Notes under the pieces: generated by a model
The model's input: only the letters and a program-made list of their open reading frames with translations
The model's database searches: none
Told to the model about the DNA's origin: nothing
Position numbers and translations under genes: made by a program
Part shown: positions 32,477 to 41,633 of the stretch, piece after piece
Layout: the number at the start of each line of letters is the position of its first letter
How positions within the stretch are numbered: position 1 is the stretch's first letter
Origin: Priestia filamentosa
Lineage (GTDB): Bacteria; Bacillota; Bacilli; Bacillales; Bacillaceae_H
Direction: 5' to 3'
DNA length: 64,000 nucleotides
Assembly (NCBI RefSeq): GCF_900177535.1
Contig: NZ_FXAJ01000001.1
Coordinates: 1,030,214 to 1,094,213 of the forward strand

Positions 32477-33616
32477 ATGATGAAGAAAACTAAGCTTATT
32501 CACGGTGGAATCTCGACTGACAAAGAAACAGGAGCGGTTTCTATTCCTATATACCATTCAAGTACGTATAAACAAGAAGAACCAGGTGAGCCGAAGGAAT
32601 ATGAATATGCTCGAACAGGAAATCCAACCCGTTTTGCTGTAGAAGAACTTATCAAAGATTTAGAAGAGGGAGAAAGAGGCTTTGCATTTAGTTCGGGAAT
32701 GGCTGCCATAACATCTGTTGTTCTTCTGTTTCAAAAAGGAGATCATTTTCTTTTAAGTGATGATGTGTACGGAGGCTCTTTTCGGGTCATTACGAAAGTG
32801 TTAAGTCGCTTTGGCATTGAGGCGACATTCATAGATACAAGTAAGGTCAAAAACATAGAGCCGGCGATTAAAAAAAATACAAAGGCCATCTTTATTGAAA
32901 CACCAACAAACCCATTACTAAAGATTACAAATATAAAAGAAGCGGCCGCAATTGCCAAGCGCTATAACCTTCTTACGATTGTAGATAACACGTTTAGTAC
33001 GCCTTATTGGCAAAATCCAATTAAGCTTGGAGCTGACATTGTTCTTCATAGTGCTACAAAATATCTTGGTGGGCATAGTGATGTTGTAGCAGGATTAGCG
33101 GTGGTGAATAACAAGAAACTAGGAGATGATCTCCATTTCGTTCAAAACTCAACAGGAGCCATACTTAGTCCACATGATTCATGGCTTCTTATGAGAGGCA
33201 TAAAAACGCTTGGCATTCGAATGGAAGAACATGAGCAAAACGCAAGGGAGATTGTAGACTTTTTAGTTCAGCATTCAGAAGTGAAGAACGTGTACTATCC
33301 CGGTCTTTCTTCTCATCCAAATCATTCACTAGCTGTAAACCAAGCGCGAGGATTTGGTGGAATGATTTCGTTTGAAGTAGAGACAGAGGAAAAAGCAAGA
33401 GAACTAGTAAAGAAAACAAAATATTTCACACTTGCTGAAAGTCTTGGAGCTGTTGAGAGCTTAATTTCGATTCCAGCTCTTATGACCCATGCTTCAATTC
33501 CAAAAGAAAGACGTGAACAATTAGGCATTACAGATGGATTAATTCGTATTTCAGTAGGTCTTGAAGATAAAGATGACTTAATAGATGACTTAAAAAAAGC
33601 CTTATCTTTTCAATAA
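32477..33616 (+). CDS. mccB: cystathionine gamma-lyase / homocysteine gamma-lyase
   Basis: 379 residues, same length as B. subtilis MccB. Fold-type I PLP enzyme: YEYARTGNPTRFAVEELIKDLEEG, VDNTFSTPYWQNPIKLGADIVLHSATKYLGGHSD with PLP Lys at residue 195, ESLGAVESLISIPALMTHASIP. It cleaves cystathionine to cysteine, 2-oxobutyrate and ammonia. The ribosome binding site GGAGGAG lies inside the end of mccA, and start ATG 32477 (or 32480) follows its stop, so translation is coupled. Confidence 0.93.
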   Translation: MMKKTKLIHGGISTDKETGAVSIPIYHSSTYKQEEPGEPKEYEYARTGNPTRFAVEELIKDLEEGERGFAFSSGMAAITSVVLLFQKGDHFLLSDDVYGGSFRVITKVLSRFGIEATFIDTSKVKNIEPAIKKNTKAIFIETPTNPLLKITNIKEAAAIAKRYNLLTIVDNTFSTPYWQNPIKLGADIVLHSATKYLGGHSDVVAGLAVVNNKKLGDDLHFVQNSTGAILSPHDSWLLMRGIKTLGIRMEEHEQNAREIVDFLVQHSEVKNVYYPGLSSHPNHSLAVNQARGFGGMISFEVETEEKARELVKKTKYFTLAESLGAVESLISIPALMTHASIPKERREQLGITDGLIRISVGLEDKDDLIDDLKKALSFQ

Positions 33617-33620
33617 TGTA

Positions 33621-33653
33621 AAAAAGACAAAGTGACCTTTGTCTTTTTTTTTT
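33621..33653 (+). terminator. intrinsic terminator of mccAB
   Basis: AAAGACAAAG-TGAC-CTTTGTCTTT followed by a dozen T's. Confidence 0.92.
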
Positions 33654-33694
33654 TGTGGAGGGGGAGAGCTTTTTCTTTATTTCCGCTCATAACG

Positions 33695-33723
33695 TTGACA
33701 TGCTTTATAAAGGCCTATATAAT
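33695..33723 (+). promoter_or_regulatory. consensus sigma-A promoter
   Basis: TTGACA (33695-33700), 17-bp spacer, TATAAT (33718-33723): both hexamers perfect. Drives the YitT-family gene 60 bp downstream. Confidence 0.85.
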
Positions 33724-33783
33724 ACAGAACGGACTTTATAAGAAACGGTAAAACTTTAGACAGCAAGAGAAAGGAGGAGCCAT

Positions 33784-34629
33784 ATGAAAACTGTTTATAA
33801 AGATCTTTTACTCATTATAGTTGGATCTCTTCTTGTTGCAGCTTCGATTGATTTTTTTGTTGTACCGAATAAGCTTGGGGATGGAAGTTCTGTTGGAATT
33901 GCTCTTGTTCTTTATTATCTTTTTCATATCCCAACAAGCGTTAGTACTTTTGTTGTTAACATTGTGTTTATTGCTATTTCAGCTAAGTTTTTGACGAAAA
34001 GAACAATTGCTTACACTGTATTAGGAGCCTTTATGACATCTGTATTCCTGAGCCTTGTTGCTTTCATTCCATTTAAAGTAGAAGATATGATTTTAGGTAT
34101 TGTATTTGGAGCTCTTTTAATGGGGGCTGGGCTTGCTCTTATTTTCATTGCAGATGGTTCTACGGGAGGAACAACACTTCTTGCCTATTTGCTGAACTAT
34201 ACAAAAGGCTACAATATTTCTAAAAGTATGTTTTATATGGATAGCTTAATTATCTTGGCATCTGTTGTTGCAATTGGTGTACACAATACGCTTTATACGT
34301 TCATTTTTGTGTATTTGTGCGCTAAGATTGTGAACATTTTTATCGAAGGATTTCATAATAAAAAAGCTGTGACAATTATGTCTGCAAAACACGAAGAAAT
34401 TGCAAATTACGTAACAAAAAATTGTGGACATGCCGCTACTATTTTTTATGGATACGGTTTTTATGAAAATAAAAACAAGCATATTATCTATACGGTTATT
34501 AAAAAGAACGAGTTGTTAAAAGTAAAGCGAAATGTAACTAAAATAGATCCTCAGTCTTTCATTGTGATTCATGATGTAAAAGAAGTTGTAGGAGGCAAAT
34601 TTGGATTTATAAGCTCTTCTGCAAAATGA
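33784..34629 (+). CDS. YitT-family membrane protein with DUF2179 domain
   Basis: 281 residues. Five to six membrane spans carry the family pattern (AASIDFFVVPNKLGDGSSVGIALVLYY, GLALIFIADGSTGGTTLLAYLLNYTKGYNISKSMFYMDS). A C-terminal cytosolic DUF2179 domain follows from about residue 200 (KKAVTIMSAKHEEIANYVTKNCGHAATIFYGYGFY). It is full length, unlike the shorter relative at 19230-19865. AAAGGAGGAGC precedes ATG 33784. Expression should be strong and constitutive given the consensus promoter. The transported substrate is unknown. Confidence 0.88.
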   Translation: MKTVYKDLLLIIVGSLLVAASIDFFVVPNKLGDGSSVGIALVLYYLFHIPTSVSTFVVNIVFIAISAKFLTKRTIAYTVLGAFMTSVFLSLVAFIPFKVEDMILGIVFGALLMGAGLALIFIADGSTGGTTLLAYLLNYTKGYNISKSMFYMDSLIILASVVAIGVHNTLYTFIFVYLCAKIVNIFIEGFHNKKAVTIMSAKHEEIANYVTKNCGHAATIFYGYGFYENKNKHIIYTVIKKNELLKVKRNVTKIDPQSFIVIHDVKEVVGGKFGFISSSAK

Positions 34630-34630
34630 A

Positions 34631-34675
34631 CAAAAAGCTTTTAAGGTGAACGATCATCTTAAAGGCTTTTTGTTG
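34631..34675 (+). terminator. intrinsic terminator
   Basis: CAAAAAGC...TTAAG-TGA pairs with TCA-CTTAA...GCTTTTTG (34631-34672), with small interior mismatches, then T-rich sequence. Confidence 0.75.
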
Positions 34676-34781
34676 TTTTGATAGGAAACAGGAAATAAGA
34701 AAAGACAATGGGTGAATGAGACAATCCCTTTTTATCATACAACGTAATAGACAGCATTGTTGTCATAAGGAGGGTACAACT

Positions 34782-35678
34782 ATGATTAAACGAATAGATA
34801 AGCTGCTTATCGATTTACCCAAATCTGTACATCCAGATGCTAATGCTGCTGCTGCCGTGCAGGAGCTTCTAGGCGGAAAATTTGGCGAGATGTCAACGCT
34901 TAATAACTATATGTTTCAATCTTTTAACTTTCGTCATAAAAAGAAGTTCCGTCCTTTTTATGAACTGATTGCAAGTATCACAGCAGAAGAGTTCGGGCAT
35001 GTGGAGCTTGTCTCAAATGCGATTAATTTAATGATTGAAGGAACAACATTTCCAGAAGATCCAGACCTTGCTCCAATGAGGGATGCGAAGGATAAACGAA
35101 ACACGCATCATTTTATTGCAACAGCTCAAACAGCAATTCCTGCTAATTCAATGGGTCAGCCGTGGACAGGAGATTATGTTGTAACAAGTGGGAATTTGAT
35201 CTTTGATCTTTTGCACAACTTTTTTCTTGAGTGTGGAGCACGCACGCATAAAATGCGCGTATATGAAATGACAGATCATCCTGTTGCGCGGGAAATGATT
35301 GGATATCTGCTTGTACGAGGTACAACACATGCGGTTGCTTATGCAAAAGCACTTGAAGTTGCAACAGGTGTTGATGTAACAAAGTTGCTTCCAATTCCAG
35401 ACCTCGAAAATAAGCGTTTTGATAGCGCTCGGAAATTTGAAGAGCAAAATGTTCATACGAAACTATATACATTTAGCGATGCGGATTATAAACAAATAGC
35501 GAAAATTTGGAAAGGACCTCATCCATCAGATGGAAAGCCTGTTCAAGTTGTAGATGGAACGCCAAGAGGAGGAACAATTCCGGACTTAGAACCCATTACA
35601 GAAGAGTTTGCACCAGGTATTTCAGAGGAAGACTTTATAAAAATATTAGCTCGTTTAAAAAGCTCTGCTGGCATATAA
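34782..35678 (+). CDS. manganese catalase family protein
   Basis: 298 residues. A di-manganese ferritin-like four-helix bundle that would dismutate hydrogen peroxide. Metal-ligand region: GGKFGEMSTLNNYMFQSF (first Glu), ITAEEFGHVELVS (Glu/His pair), then FFLECGARTHKMRVYEM and GYLLVRGTTHAVAYAKAL (second Glu/His set). The proline-rich C-terminal tail (GTPRGGTIPDLEPI) is typical. B. subtilis YdbD is the related form. The frame starts at 34716, but ATG 34782 has AAGGAGGGT. It may be a stress or sporulation protein; no sigma-B site was convincing. Confidence 0.88.
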   Translation: MIKRIDKLLIDLPKSVHPDANAAAAVQELLGGKFGEMSTLNNYMFQSFNFRHKKKFRPFYELIASITAEEFGHVELVSNAINLMIEGTTFPEDPDLAPMRDAKDKRNTHHFIATAQTAIPANSMGQPWTGDYVVTSGNLIFDLLHNFFLECGARTHKMRVYEMTDHPVAREMIGYLLVRGTTHAVAYAKALEVATGVDVTKLLPIPDLENKRFDSARKFEEQNVHTKLYTFSDADYKQIAKIWKGPHPSDGKPVQVVDGTPRGGTIPDLEPITEEFAPGISEEDFIKILARLKSSAGI

Positions 35679-35788
35679 CATATTGTCCCTATTCAATATA
35701 GCAGGAGTAGAGAGAAGAAACATAAAGAGATGCTTCTTCAAGGAAAAGACTTGAAAACAAATGGAAAGCAACCCTTACCTTAAGTGTG

Positions 35789-35817
35789 ACAGAACAATTC
35801 ATTGTTCTGTTATTTTT
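35789..35817 (+). terminator. intrinsic terminator
   Basis: ACAGAACAA (35789-35797), loop TTCA, TTGTTCTGT (35802-35810), then TATTTTT. Confidence 0.85.
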
Positions 35818-35889
35818 AATACAAAGAGAAAACCCTTTCATAAAAAGTGTTTCTAGCCTATTCTTAATACATAAGAAGGGGGATTAAAA

Positions 35890-37242
35890 ATGGGGGAAGA
35901 GATTTCTATGCGACATAGTGCAGAATGGTGGAAAGCCGTTGCTCACTGTATTCATGATGGGATTCTTGTTATTGATAAGCATGAAATTGTAAGAATGATT
36001 AATCCAGAATACACGAAGATTACAGGAGTGACACAAGATATTATTGGAAAACCGCTCAGTGCATACAGACGTGGTGCTAAGCTTCCACAAACATTAAAGG
36101 ATAGGAAAATAAGAGCAGGAGTGTATAGAAAAACCGCAGACCGAGAATATATGGTGGATATGGCCCCTATTATATTAGATGGGGAAGTTGTGGGAGCTGT
36201 TTCAGTTTGTAAGAGCTTAACAGAAGTAGACAAGCTTTCTCAGGAATTAAAAAGGCAAAGAGAAAAGGTTGAAACATTAAAAAGCCGGATGAATAGAGCT
36301 TATGAAGCAAAGTATACGTTTGAAGATATTATGGGTAAGAGTGATAAGGTGAAAAAAGCCATCTCGATTGCTGAAAAGGCTTCAGCCTCATCTTTTCCTG
36401 TTCTTATAACAGGGGAGAGTGGAACAGGAAAAGAGCTATTTGCTCAAAGTATTCATAATAAAAGTGAGCGAAGTGGACGGGCATTTGTTCCTGTAAATTG
36501 TGCAGCCATTCCATCTTCATTGCTAGAAAGCGAGCTTTTCGGATACGGAGAAGGAGCATTCACAAATGCGAAAAAAAATGGAAAGCCGGGACTTTTTGAG
36601 GTAGCGCATGAAGGCACACTATTTCTAGATGAAATAGGTGATATGCCCTCAAGTCTGCAGGCTAAACTTCTTCGTGTTTTACAAGAGAAAAAGCTGCGAA
36701 GAGTAGGAGAAACAAAAGAGCGAGAAATCGACGTGAGAATTATTGCTGCGACACATCATAATATCGAACAGCTTGTGCATAAAAACCATTTTAGAGAAGA
36801 TTTATTTTATCGATTAAACGTTATTCGCATTGAAGTTCCTCCTTTACGAGAGAGAAAAGAAGATATTTCTATACTTATTGAATCTCAAACTTCTGAATTT
36901 ACTTCGTACATTTTTGAGGAGGAAGCTGTGCGCGTTTTAAGAAGTTATGAGTGGCCAGGAAATATTAGAGAGTTAAAAAATACTGTAGATTATGCTATCT
37001 GTATGGCAGATAACGAACAAATTACAGTAGAAAACTTACCCTCATTTATTGTAAAGAAAGGAGAAAAAAACAAAGAAGAAAGTGAAACATTGCAAGAAAT
37101 GATAAGAAGAAGAGAAAAAGAATATATTCAAAAAGCATTAAGTACATGTGGATATAATATTGAAGGAAAGAAAAAAGCAGCGGAGTTATTAGGTATCTCT
37201 CTTGCTACTTTGTACAACAAGTTAAAAAAGCTTAACATGTGA
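35890..37242 (+). CDS. sigma-54-dependent transcriptional activator (PAS-AAA+-HTH)
   Basis: 450 residues. An N-terminal PAS sensor (about 10-120: HDGILVIDKHEIVRMINPEYTKITGVTQDIIGK) and a coiled-coil linker (about 120-145) lead to the AAA+ domain. The AAA+ domain has Walker A GESGTGKE near 175, the sigma-54 contact loop GAFTNA (canonical GAFTGA), Walker B GTLFLDEIGDM and the arginine-finger region FREDLFYRLNV. A Fis-type helix-turn-helix lies at the C-terminus (KKAAELLGISLATLYNKLKKL). It should sense a small molecule through PAS and activate the adjacent -24/-12 promoter. AAGGGGG precedes ATG 35890. It has its own terminator. Confidence 0.93.
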   Translation: MGEEISMRHSAEWWKAVAHCIHDGILVIDKHEIVRMINPEYTKITGVTQDIIGKPLSAYRRGAKLPQTLKDRKIRAGVYRKTADREYMVDMAPIILDGEVVGAVSVCKSLTEVDKLSQELKRQREKVETLKSRMNRAYEAKYTFEDIMGKSDKVKKAISIAEKASASSFPVLITGESGTGKELFAQSIHNKSERSGRAFVPVNCAAIPSSLLESELFGYGEGAFTNAKKNGKPGLFEVAHEGTLFLDEIGDMPSSLQAKLLRVLQEKKLRRVGETKEREIDVRIIAATHHNIEQLVHKNHFREDLFYRLNVIRIEVPPLRERKEDISILIESQTSEFTSYIFEEEAVRVLRSYEWPGNIRELKNTVDYAICMADNEQITVENLPSFIVKKGEKNKEESETLQEMIRRREKEYIQKALSTCGYNIEGKKKAAELLGISLATLYNKLKKLNM

Positions 37243-37296
37243 GATTTCTAAAAGGTTAGAAAGTGTTCTAACCTTTTAGAAATCTTTTCTTTTTCT
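37243..37296 (+). terminator. intrinsic terminator of the activator gene
   Basis: A perfect 19-bp stem (37243-37261 with 37266-37284, loop AGTG) begins directly after the stop codon and is followed by a T/C-rich tract. Confidence 0.85.
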
Positions 37297-37345
37297 CTTC
37301 GTATAAAGGAAATTCATTTTCGAGAGACGAGAGGAGTTCTAGAAA

Positions 37346-37376
37346 TTTAGAAAACTATAAGAAAGCGTTTTCTAAA
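37346..37376. promoter_or_regulatory. candidate upstream activating site (enhancer)
   Basis: TTTAGAAAAC (37346-37355) and GTTTTCTAAA (37367-37376) are perfect 10-bp arms 21 bp apart centre to centre, two helical turns. It lies 75 bp upstream of the -24 element, the normal place for a bacterial enhancer-binding protein. Another TTCTAGAA precedes it. Confidence 0.65.
37359..37373. promoter_or_regulatory. cre-like site overlapping the enhancer
   Basis: AAGAAAGCGTTTTCT matches the cre consensus WTGNAANCGNWNNCW at 14 of 15 positions. It overlaps the right arm of the palindrome, so CcpA could block activator binding when preferred sugars are present. Confidence 0.55.
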
Positions 37377-37450
37377 TAAAATTACCGTTAGAGAATTTCT
37401 TTTCTTTAAAAACTGCTGTTTTTGAGAAAGAAACATTAGAAATGATCAGG

Positions 37451-37467
37451 TTGGCATGCATCTTGCA
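37451..37467 (+). promoter_or_regulatory. sigma-54 (SigL) promoter
   Basis: TTGGCATGCATCTTGCA fits TTGGCAC-N5-TTGCW with a single mismatch, GG at -24 and GC at -12 correctly spaced. It precedes the hydrolase start by 44 bp. Confidence 0.88.
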
Positions 37468-37510
37468 CTATATAAAGTAAAGAAAGGATGTAGAGGAAAG
37501 GAGAGAAGGG

Positions 37511-38962
37511 ATGAAAAGAACTCACTTTAAAAAGTTTTTTATAGCTAGTACAGCTGCTTGTTGTTTTTTTTGTATATCTGAAAGTACAAAAGCACAAAGA
37601 GTTATCGATGGAGCTCATAGTGTTACAGTAGAACAATTCAACGGAGAAAATGGGAACTGGCTTACAACAAAGAATCCTGAACAGCTTCAAAAAGCAGGAG
37701 GATTATCAGGCGCCACATTATGGGGAGAGAAAGAAGATAAGACAGGGTTTTATCGCTACTACAGTCCAAAAGAGGTGAAAGGAAAAGAAATTCGGGGAAC
37801 GTTTGAAGACGCTCGTTTTGTTATTCGAGTTCCTAGAGACTGGAATGGAAAGCTTGTTGTTTCAGCTCCAGGAGGAAATGCGAGTGAAATGTCTAATGAT
37901 CTTCTCTTCAGTGATTACGTATTAGAAAAAGGATATGCATATGCTTCAACAGATAAAGGAACATTTGGTGGAGACAATGCGCTTGTTTCAAAAGACGACT
38001 CTCTAGCAGAATGGCATATGAGATTTCGGCAATTAACGAAAGCCGCTCAGTCGTATTTATCAGTGCATTATAAAAGTAAACTTATCGCTCCTGAATCTGA
38101 AGGAGCAGGGAAACTTGTTTCATTAAAGCATCCTATTCCAACATATGCTGTTGGTTACTCTAATGGTGGATATGTTGTACGCTATGCTCTTGAGCATGAT
38201 AATGAAAAAACTCCTCTCTTTGATGGTGGAGTTGATATGGCAGGAGTGCTATGGAGAGCAAATGAACCCAACTTAATTACCTCTTATACACAAATTGTTC
38301 AACATGCAGGAGTTGCTCTTTACGGGGAAGGCAAGAAGAAAGAAAAAGCCATTGAAGAGATGTATGAAGCAGGTCTTCCTAAAGGAACAGAAAACTACTG
38401 GTTTTATTCAGATCAGCATAAATGGTTCAATACGTTAAATAGATATCGAGATGAGCTAGATCCAACAGCCAAGAAAAAAATACCGTGGCAACAGTATACG
38501 AACTATGATCAGTTTGGGCTGCGCAACAGGTCCAATGACTATATTTTTAACAGTTATCATTTTGATAAAAGACCAGACGAGGTGAAAAGAACAGTGAGAG
38601 AAATTGAGAATACAGGCGAAATTAAAGCCCCGCTTATTACTGTCTTTGGAACATGGGACGCTGTTTTATTCCCTGATGTTCATGCCTATCCGTATGAAAA
38701 GCTTGTTAAAAACAAGGGAAACAATGATTATCGTCTTTATATGATTGAAAAAGGTGCGCATTCTGATGCTCTTGTACGTAGTGAATATGACATTCAAAAA
38801 GATAGACAGCCACTCGCCCCTTATGTTCATCAGAGCTTTGACCTTGTTGTTGAGTGGGTAGAGAACAGCGCAAAGCCACCAAGAAGCCAAAAAATTGCTA
38901 CCCCACAAAATAGACTCAAAGTAGAAAGCATTCAAAGTGGAAAGGAAATAGAACCTTATTAG
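37511..38962 (+). CDS. secreted alpha/beta hydrolase, first gene of the sigma-54 operon
   Basis: 483 residues. A Sec signal peptide covers residues 1-29 (ends TKAQR), so the enzyme acts outside the cell. The catalytic triad is readable: nucleophile Ser217 in GYSNGG, Asp383 in GTWDAVLFP and His417 in KGAHSDAL. The long insertion between strand and cap (about 235-365) recalls tannase/feruloyl-esterase and 3-hydroxybutyrate oligomer hydrolase types. Followed within 25 bp by a CitMHS transporter, it probably releases a carboxylic acid from an ester or oligomer. GGAGAGAAGGG precedes ATG 37511. The true substrate cannot be read from sequence. Confidence 0.82.
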   Translation: MKRTHFKKFFIASTAACCFFCISESTKAQRVIDGAHSVTVEQFNGENGNWLTTKNPEQLQKAGGLSGATLWGEKEDKTGFYRYYSPKEVKGKEIRGTFEDARFVIRVPRDWNGKLVVSAPGGNASEMSNDLLFSDYVLEKGYAYASTDKGTFGGDNALVSKDDSLAEWHMRFRQLTKAAQSYLSVHYKSKLIAPESEGAGKLVSLKHPIPTYAVGYSNGGYVVRYALEHDNEKTPLFDGGVDMAGVLWRANEPNLITSYTQIVQHAGVALYGEGKKKEKAIEEMYEAGLPKGTENYWFYSDQHKWFNTLNRYRDELDPTAKKKIPWQQYTNYDQFGLRNRSNDYIFNSYHFDKRPDEVKRTVREIENTGEIKAPLITVFGTWDAVLFPDVHAYPYEKLVKNKGNNDYRLYMIEKGAHSDALVRSEYDIQKDRQPLAPYVHQSFDLVVEWVENSAKPPRSQKIATPQNRLKVESIQSGKEIEPY

Positions 38963-38986
38963 CCGAAAAAAGATAGGGGGAAAAAC

Positions 38987-40288
38987 ATGATCGCATTGTT
39001 AGGTTTATTAACAATCGGAACTTTTCTTTTTCTCATTATGACAAAACGGGTTTCTGTTTTAGTTTCTTTAGTACTTGTGCCAATTTTGTTTGGCTTAATT
39101 GGAGGATTTGGCCGTGACTTAGGAAATATGATGTTAGACGGACTTATCCAAGTCGCCCCAACGGGAATTATGATTGTTTTCGCTATTTTATACTTCGGCT
39201 TAATGCTTGATGCAGGGCTGTTTGATCCAATGATTGCAAAAATAGTGGCTGTCGTAAAAGGTGATCCCTTAAAGATTGTAGTAGGCACAGCTTTACTGAC
39301 ACTAGTTGTCCATCTAGACGGAGACGGAGCAGCAACATTCATGATTACAATTTCAGCGCTTTTACCAATCTATAAAAAATTGAACATGAATCCTCTTATT
39401 CTTTCAGGAGTTGTAGGCTTAGCTGCAGGAGTTATGAACATGACGCCATGGGGAGGGCCAACGGCAAGGGCAATGGCAACACTTGATGCCCAGTCTTCAG
39501 ATATCTTTAATCCTATTATTCCGGCAATGCTTGGGGGAATTGTCTGGGTTCTATTTATCGCATATATATTAGGGAGAAAGGAACAGAGAAGGCTTGGGAT
39601 TTTAAAAATCGATGAAGATTACAAAATGCTGTCAGAACAAGCAGCAGCTGTTGATGAAAGTGCAAAACGTCCTAATCTGTTTTGGTTCAACGTTTTATTA
39701 ACTTTAACTTTGCTAGTTTCTCTTATTTGTGAACTGCTTCCAATGCCTGTTTTATTTCTTGTAGCCTTTGTTATAGCTTTGTTTATTAATTATCCTCATC
39801 CAAAAGACCAGCAAGAAAGGCTTACGAATCATGCAAGCAATATTATTGTTGTTTGTACAATGATTTTTGCTGCAGGTATTTTCACAGGAGTTTTGACAGG
39901 AACGAAAATGATTGAAGAGATGTCTATATCACTTGTCTCTATTATTCCAGATTCACTTGGGGGATATCTTCCTGTGCTTGTTGCTATAACAAGTATGCCT
40001 CTCAGTCTAGTTTTTACTCCTGATGCGTATTATTTCGGAGTTTTACCCATTTTGAGTGAAACTGCTGCAAGCTTTGGAGTAAACCCACATGAAATTGGAA
40101 GAGCAGCTATTTTAGGACAAATGACAACAGGATTTCCGCTTAGTCCTCTAACGGCATCTACTTTCATTCTTATTGGACTAACAGGAGTAAGTCTAGTTGA
40201 TCATCAGAAATTTATTTTTAAATGGGCTTTTGGTACAACGCTTGTTATGACTGTTCTCGCTCTTTTAACAGGAGCTATTTCTATTTGA
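38987..40288 (+). CDS. CitMHS family proton/metal-dependent carboxylate symporter
   Basis: 433 residues, about 11-12 membrane helices. Family features are IVFAILYFGLMLDAGLFDPMI, VVHLDGDGAATFMITISALLPIYKKL and AAGVMNMTPWGGPTARAM. B. subtilis CitM and CitH of this family take up metal-citrate complexes. Here it is the second gene of the sigma-54 operon, so it likely imports the acid released by the upstream secreted hydrolase. The ribosome binding site is a modest ATAGGGGGAAA. Substrate range is inferred, not shown. Confidence 0.9.
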   Translation: MIALLGLLTIGTFLFLIMTKRVSVLVSLVLVPILFGLIGGFGRDLGNMMLDGLIQVAPTGIMIVFAILYFGLMLDAGLFDPMIAKIVAVVKGDPLKIVVGTALLTLVVHLDGDGAATFMITISALLPIYKKLNMNPLILSGVVGLAAGVMNMTPWGGPTARAMATLDAQSSDIFNPIIPAMLGGIVWVLFIAYILGRKEQRRLGILKIDEDYKMLSEQAAAVDESAKRPNLFWFNVLLTLTLLVSLICELLPMPVLFLVAFVIALFINYPHPKDQQERLTNHASNIIVVCTMIFAAGIFTGVLTGTKMIEEMSISLVSIIPDSLGGYLPVLVAITSMPLSLVFTPDAYYFGVLPILSETAASFGVNPHEIGRAAILGQMTTGFPLSPLTASTFILIGLTGVSLVDHQKFIFKWAFGTTLVMTVLALLTGAISI

Positions 40289-40298
40289 GGTGATAAAT

Positions 40299-41633
40299 AT
40301 GTTAAGAATCGGATCTGGAGCGGGGTTTTCAGGAGATCGGTTAGAACCTGCGCTTTTATTAGCACAAAGTGGGAAGTTAGACTATCTTGTTTTAGAATGT
40401 TTAGCAGAACGCACAATTGCTCTTGCTCAAAAGCGGAAGCAAAAAAATGAAAAAGAAGGGTATGATCTTCTTTTAGAAAAAAGAATAGAGCTTCTTTTAC
40501 CTTCACTTCATAAACATAATGTTCGTCTTATTACAAATATGGGCGCTGCAAATCCCATTGAAGCTGCAAAGAAAGTAGTCGAGATTGCCAAAAGACTTAA
40601 TATTCCTGTGAAAGTAGCAGCTGTAACTGGTGATGATGTTTTTCACAGCATTGATTTGACAACACCTTCTTTAGAAACAAATGAGCCGTTGTACTCGTAT
40701 CAAAAAATTGTATCTGCTAATGCATACATTGGTATAGAGGGAATTATCTCTGCTTTAGAGAAGGAGGCGGACATTATTGTCACAGGTAGAGCTGCTGATC
40801 CTTCCCTTTTTTTAGCTCCTATTGTGCATCACTATGGTTGGTCATTGACAGATTACAATAAGCTTGGGCAAGGAACAGTTATTGGTCACTTGCTTGAGTG
40901 TGGGGGGCAAGTTTCAGGAGGATATTTTGCAGATCCTGTTAAAAAGCCAGTACAGGACCTTGATACATTAGGATTTCCGTATGCGGAAATTGAAAAAGAT
41001 GGAAGAGCAATTATTAGAAAGTTAGAGGGAACGGGAGGGGAAATAAATTTAGCAACAGTGAAGGAACAGCTTCTCTATGAAGTACTAAATCCATATGAAT
41101 ATATAACTCCTGATGTACGTGCTGATTTTACTTCTGTCCATTTAGAACAAGTAGAAAAAGATGCTGTTCTTGTCTACGGAGGGAGGGGAAGCGAGAAGCC
41201 TGAAAATTTAAAAGTAAGTGTTGGCTATCATGCCGGTTTCATTGGGGAAGGAGAAATTTCTTATGGCGGAGAGCATGCACTTAAACGAGCGGAACTTGCA
41301 GGAGAAGTTATAGGAAGACGTCTAAATGATTGTTTTTCAGATTTTCAAATCGATTATATCGGCTGTTCTTCGCTGCACCACTCATCATTTAATCATAGAA
41401 ACCAACCATATGAAGTTAGGATGCGAGTTGCAGGAAGGACAGATACGTTAGAGAGGGCAAGGTTAATAGGAGAAGAAGTTGAAGCTCTTTATACGAACGG
41501 ACCTGCTGGAGGTGGAGGAGCTAGAAAATATGCTTATGATGTTATTGGGATTGTGTCATCTTTTATACCTCGAGATAAAGTAAAGCTAAGTATAACAGTA
41601 GAGGAGCATATAACACATGAAAAAACTATATGA
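40299..41633 (+). CDS. AtuA family (DUF1446) acyclic terpene/carboxylate catabolism protein
   Basis: 444 residues. Matches the DUF1446/AtuA pattern: RIGSGAGFSGDRLEPALLLAQSGKLDYLVLECLAERT at the start, TNMGAANP, VTGDDV, IVTGRAADPSLFLAP and HLLECGGQVSGGYFADP; the C-terminal part is PYEVRMRVAGRTDT and GPAGGGGARKYA. Family members sit in terpene-acid or branched-acid breakdown clusters, probably acting on CoA esters, but their reaction is not established. ATG 40299 follows TGAGGTGAT at the end of the transporter gene; the next ORF overlaps by 17 bp. The coupling supports a shared pathway. Confidence 0.87.
   Translation: MLRIGSGAGFSGDRLEPALLLAQSGKLDYLVLECLAERTIALAQKRKQKNEKEGYDLLLEKRIELLLPSLHKHNVRLITNMGAANPIEAAKKVVEIAKRLNIPVKVAAVTGDDVFHSIDLTTPSLETNEPLYSYQKIVSANAYIGIEGIISALEKEADIIVTGRAADPSLFLAPIVHHYGWSLTDYNKLGQGTVIGHLLECGGQVSGGYFADPVKKPVQDLDTLGFPYAEIEKDGRAIIRKLEGTGGEINLATVKEQLLYEVLNPYEYITPDVRADFTSVHLEQVEKDAVLVYGGRGSEKPENLKVSVGYHAGFIGEGEISYGGEHALKRAELAGEVIGRRLNDCFSDFQIDYIGCSSLHHSSFNHRNQPYEVRMRVAGRTDTLERARLIGEEVEALYTNGPAGGGGARKYAYDVIGIVSSFIPRDKVKLSITVEEHITHEKTI

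Noticed and set aside
34681-34720. Sigma-B promoter before the manganese catalase gene
   Set aside because: GTTTTG and GGAAAT-like elements occur but the spacer is too short and the -10 lacks GGG.
37243-37284. The 19-bp palindrome after the activator gene as an enhancer
   Set aside because: It starts right after the stop codon and is followed by a T-rich tract, so it fits a terminator better; the separate palindrome at 37346-37376 is the better enhancer candidate.
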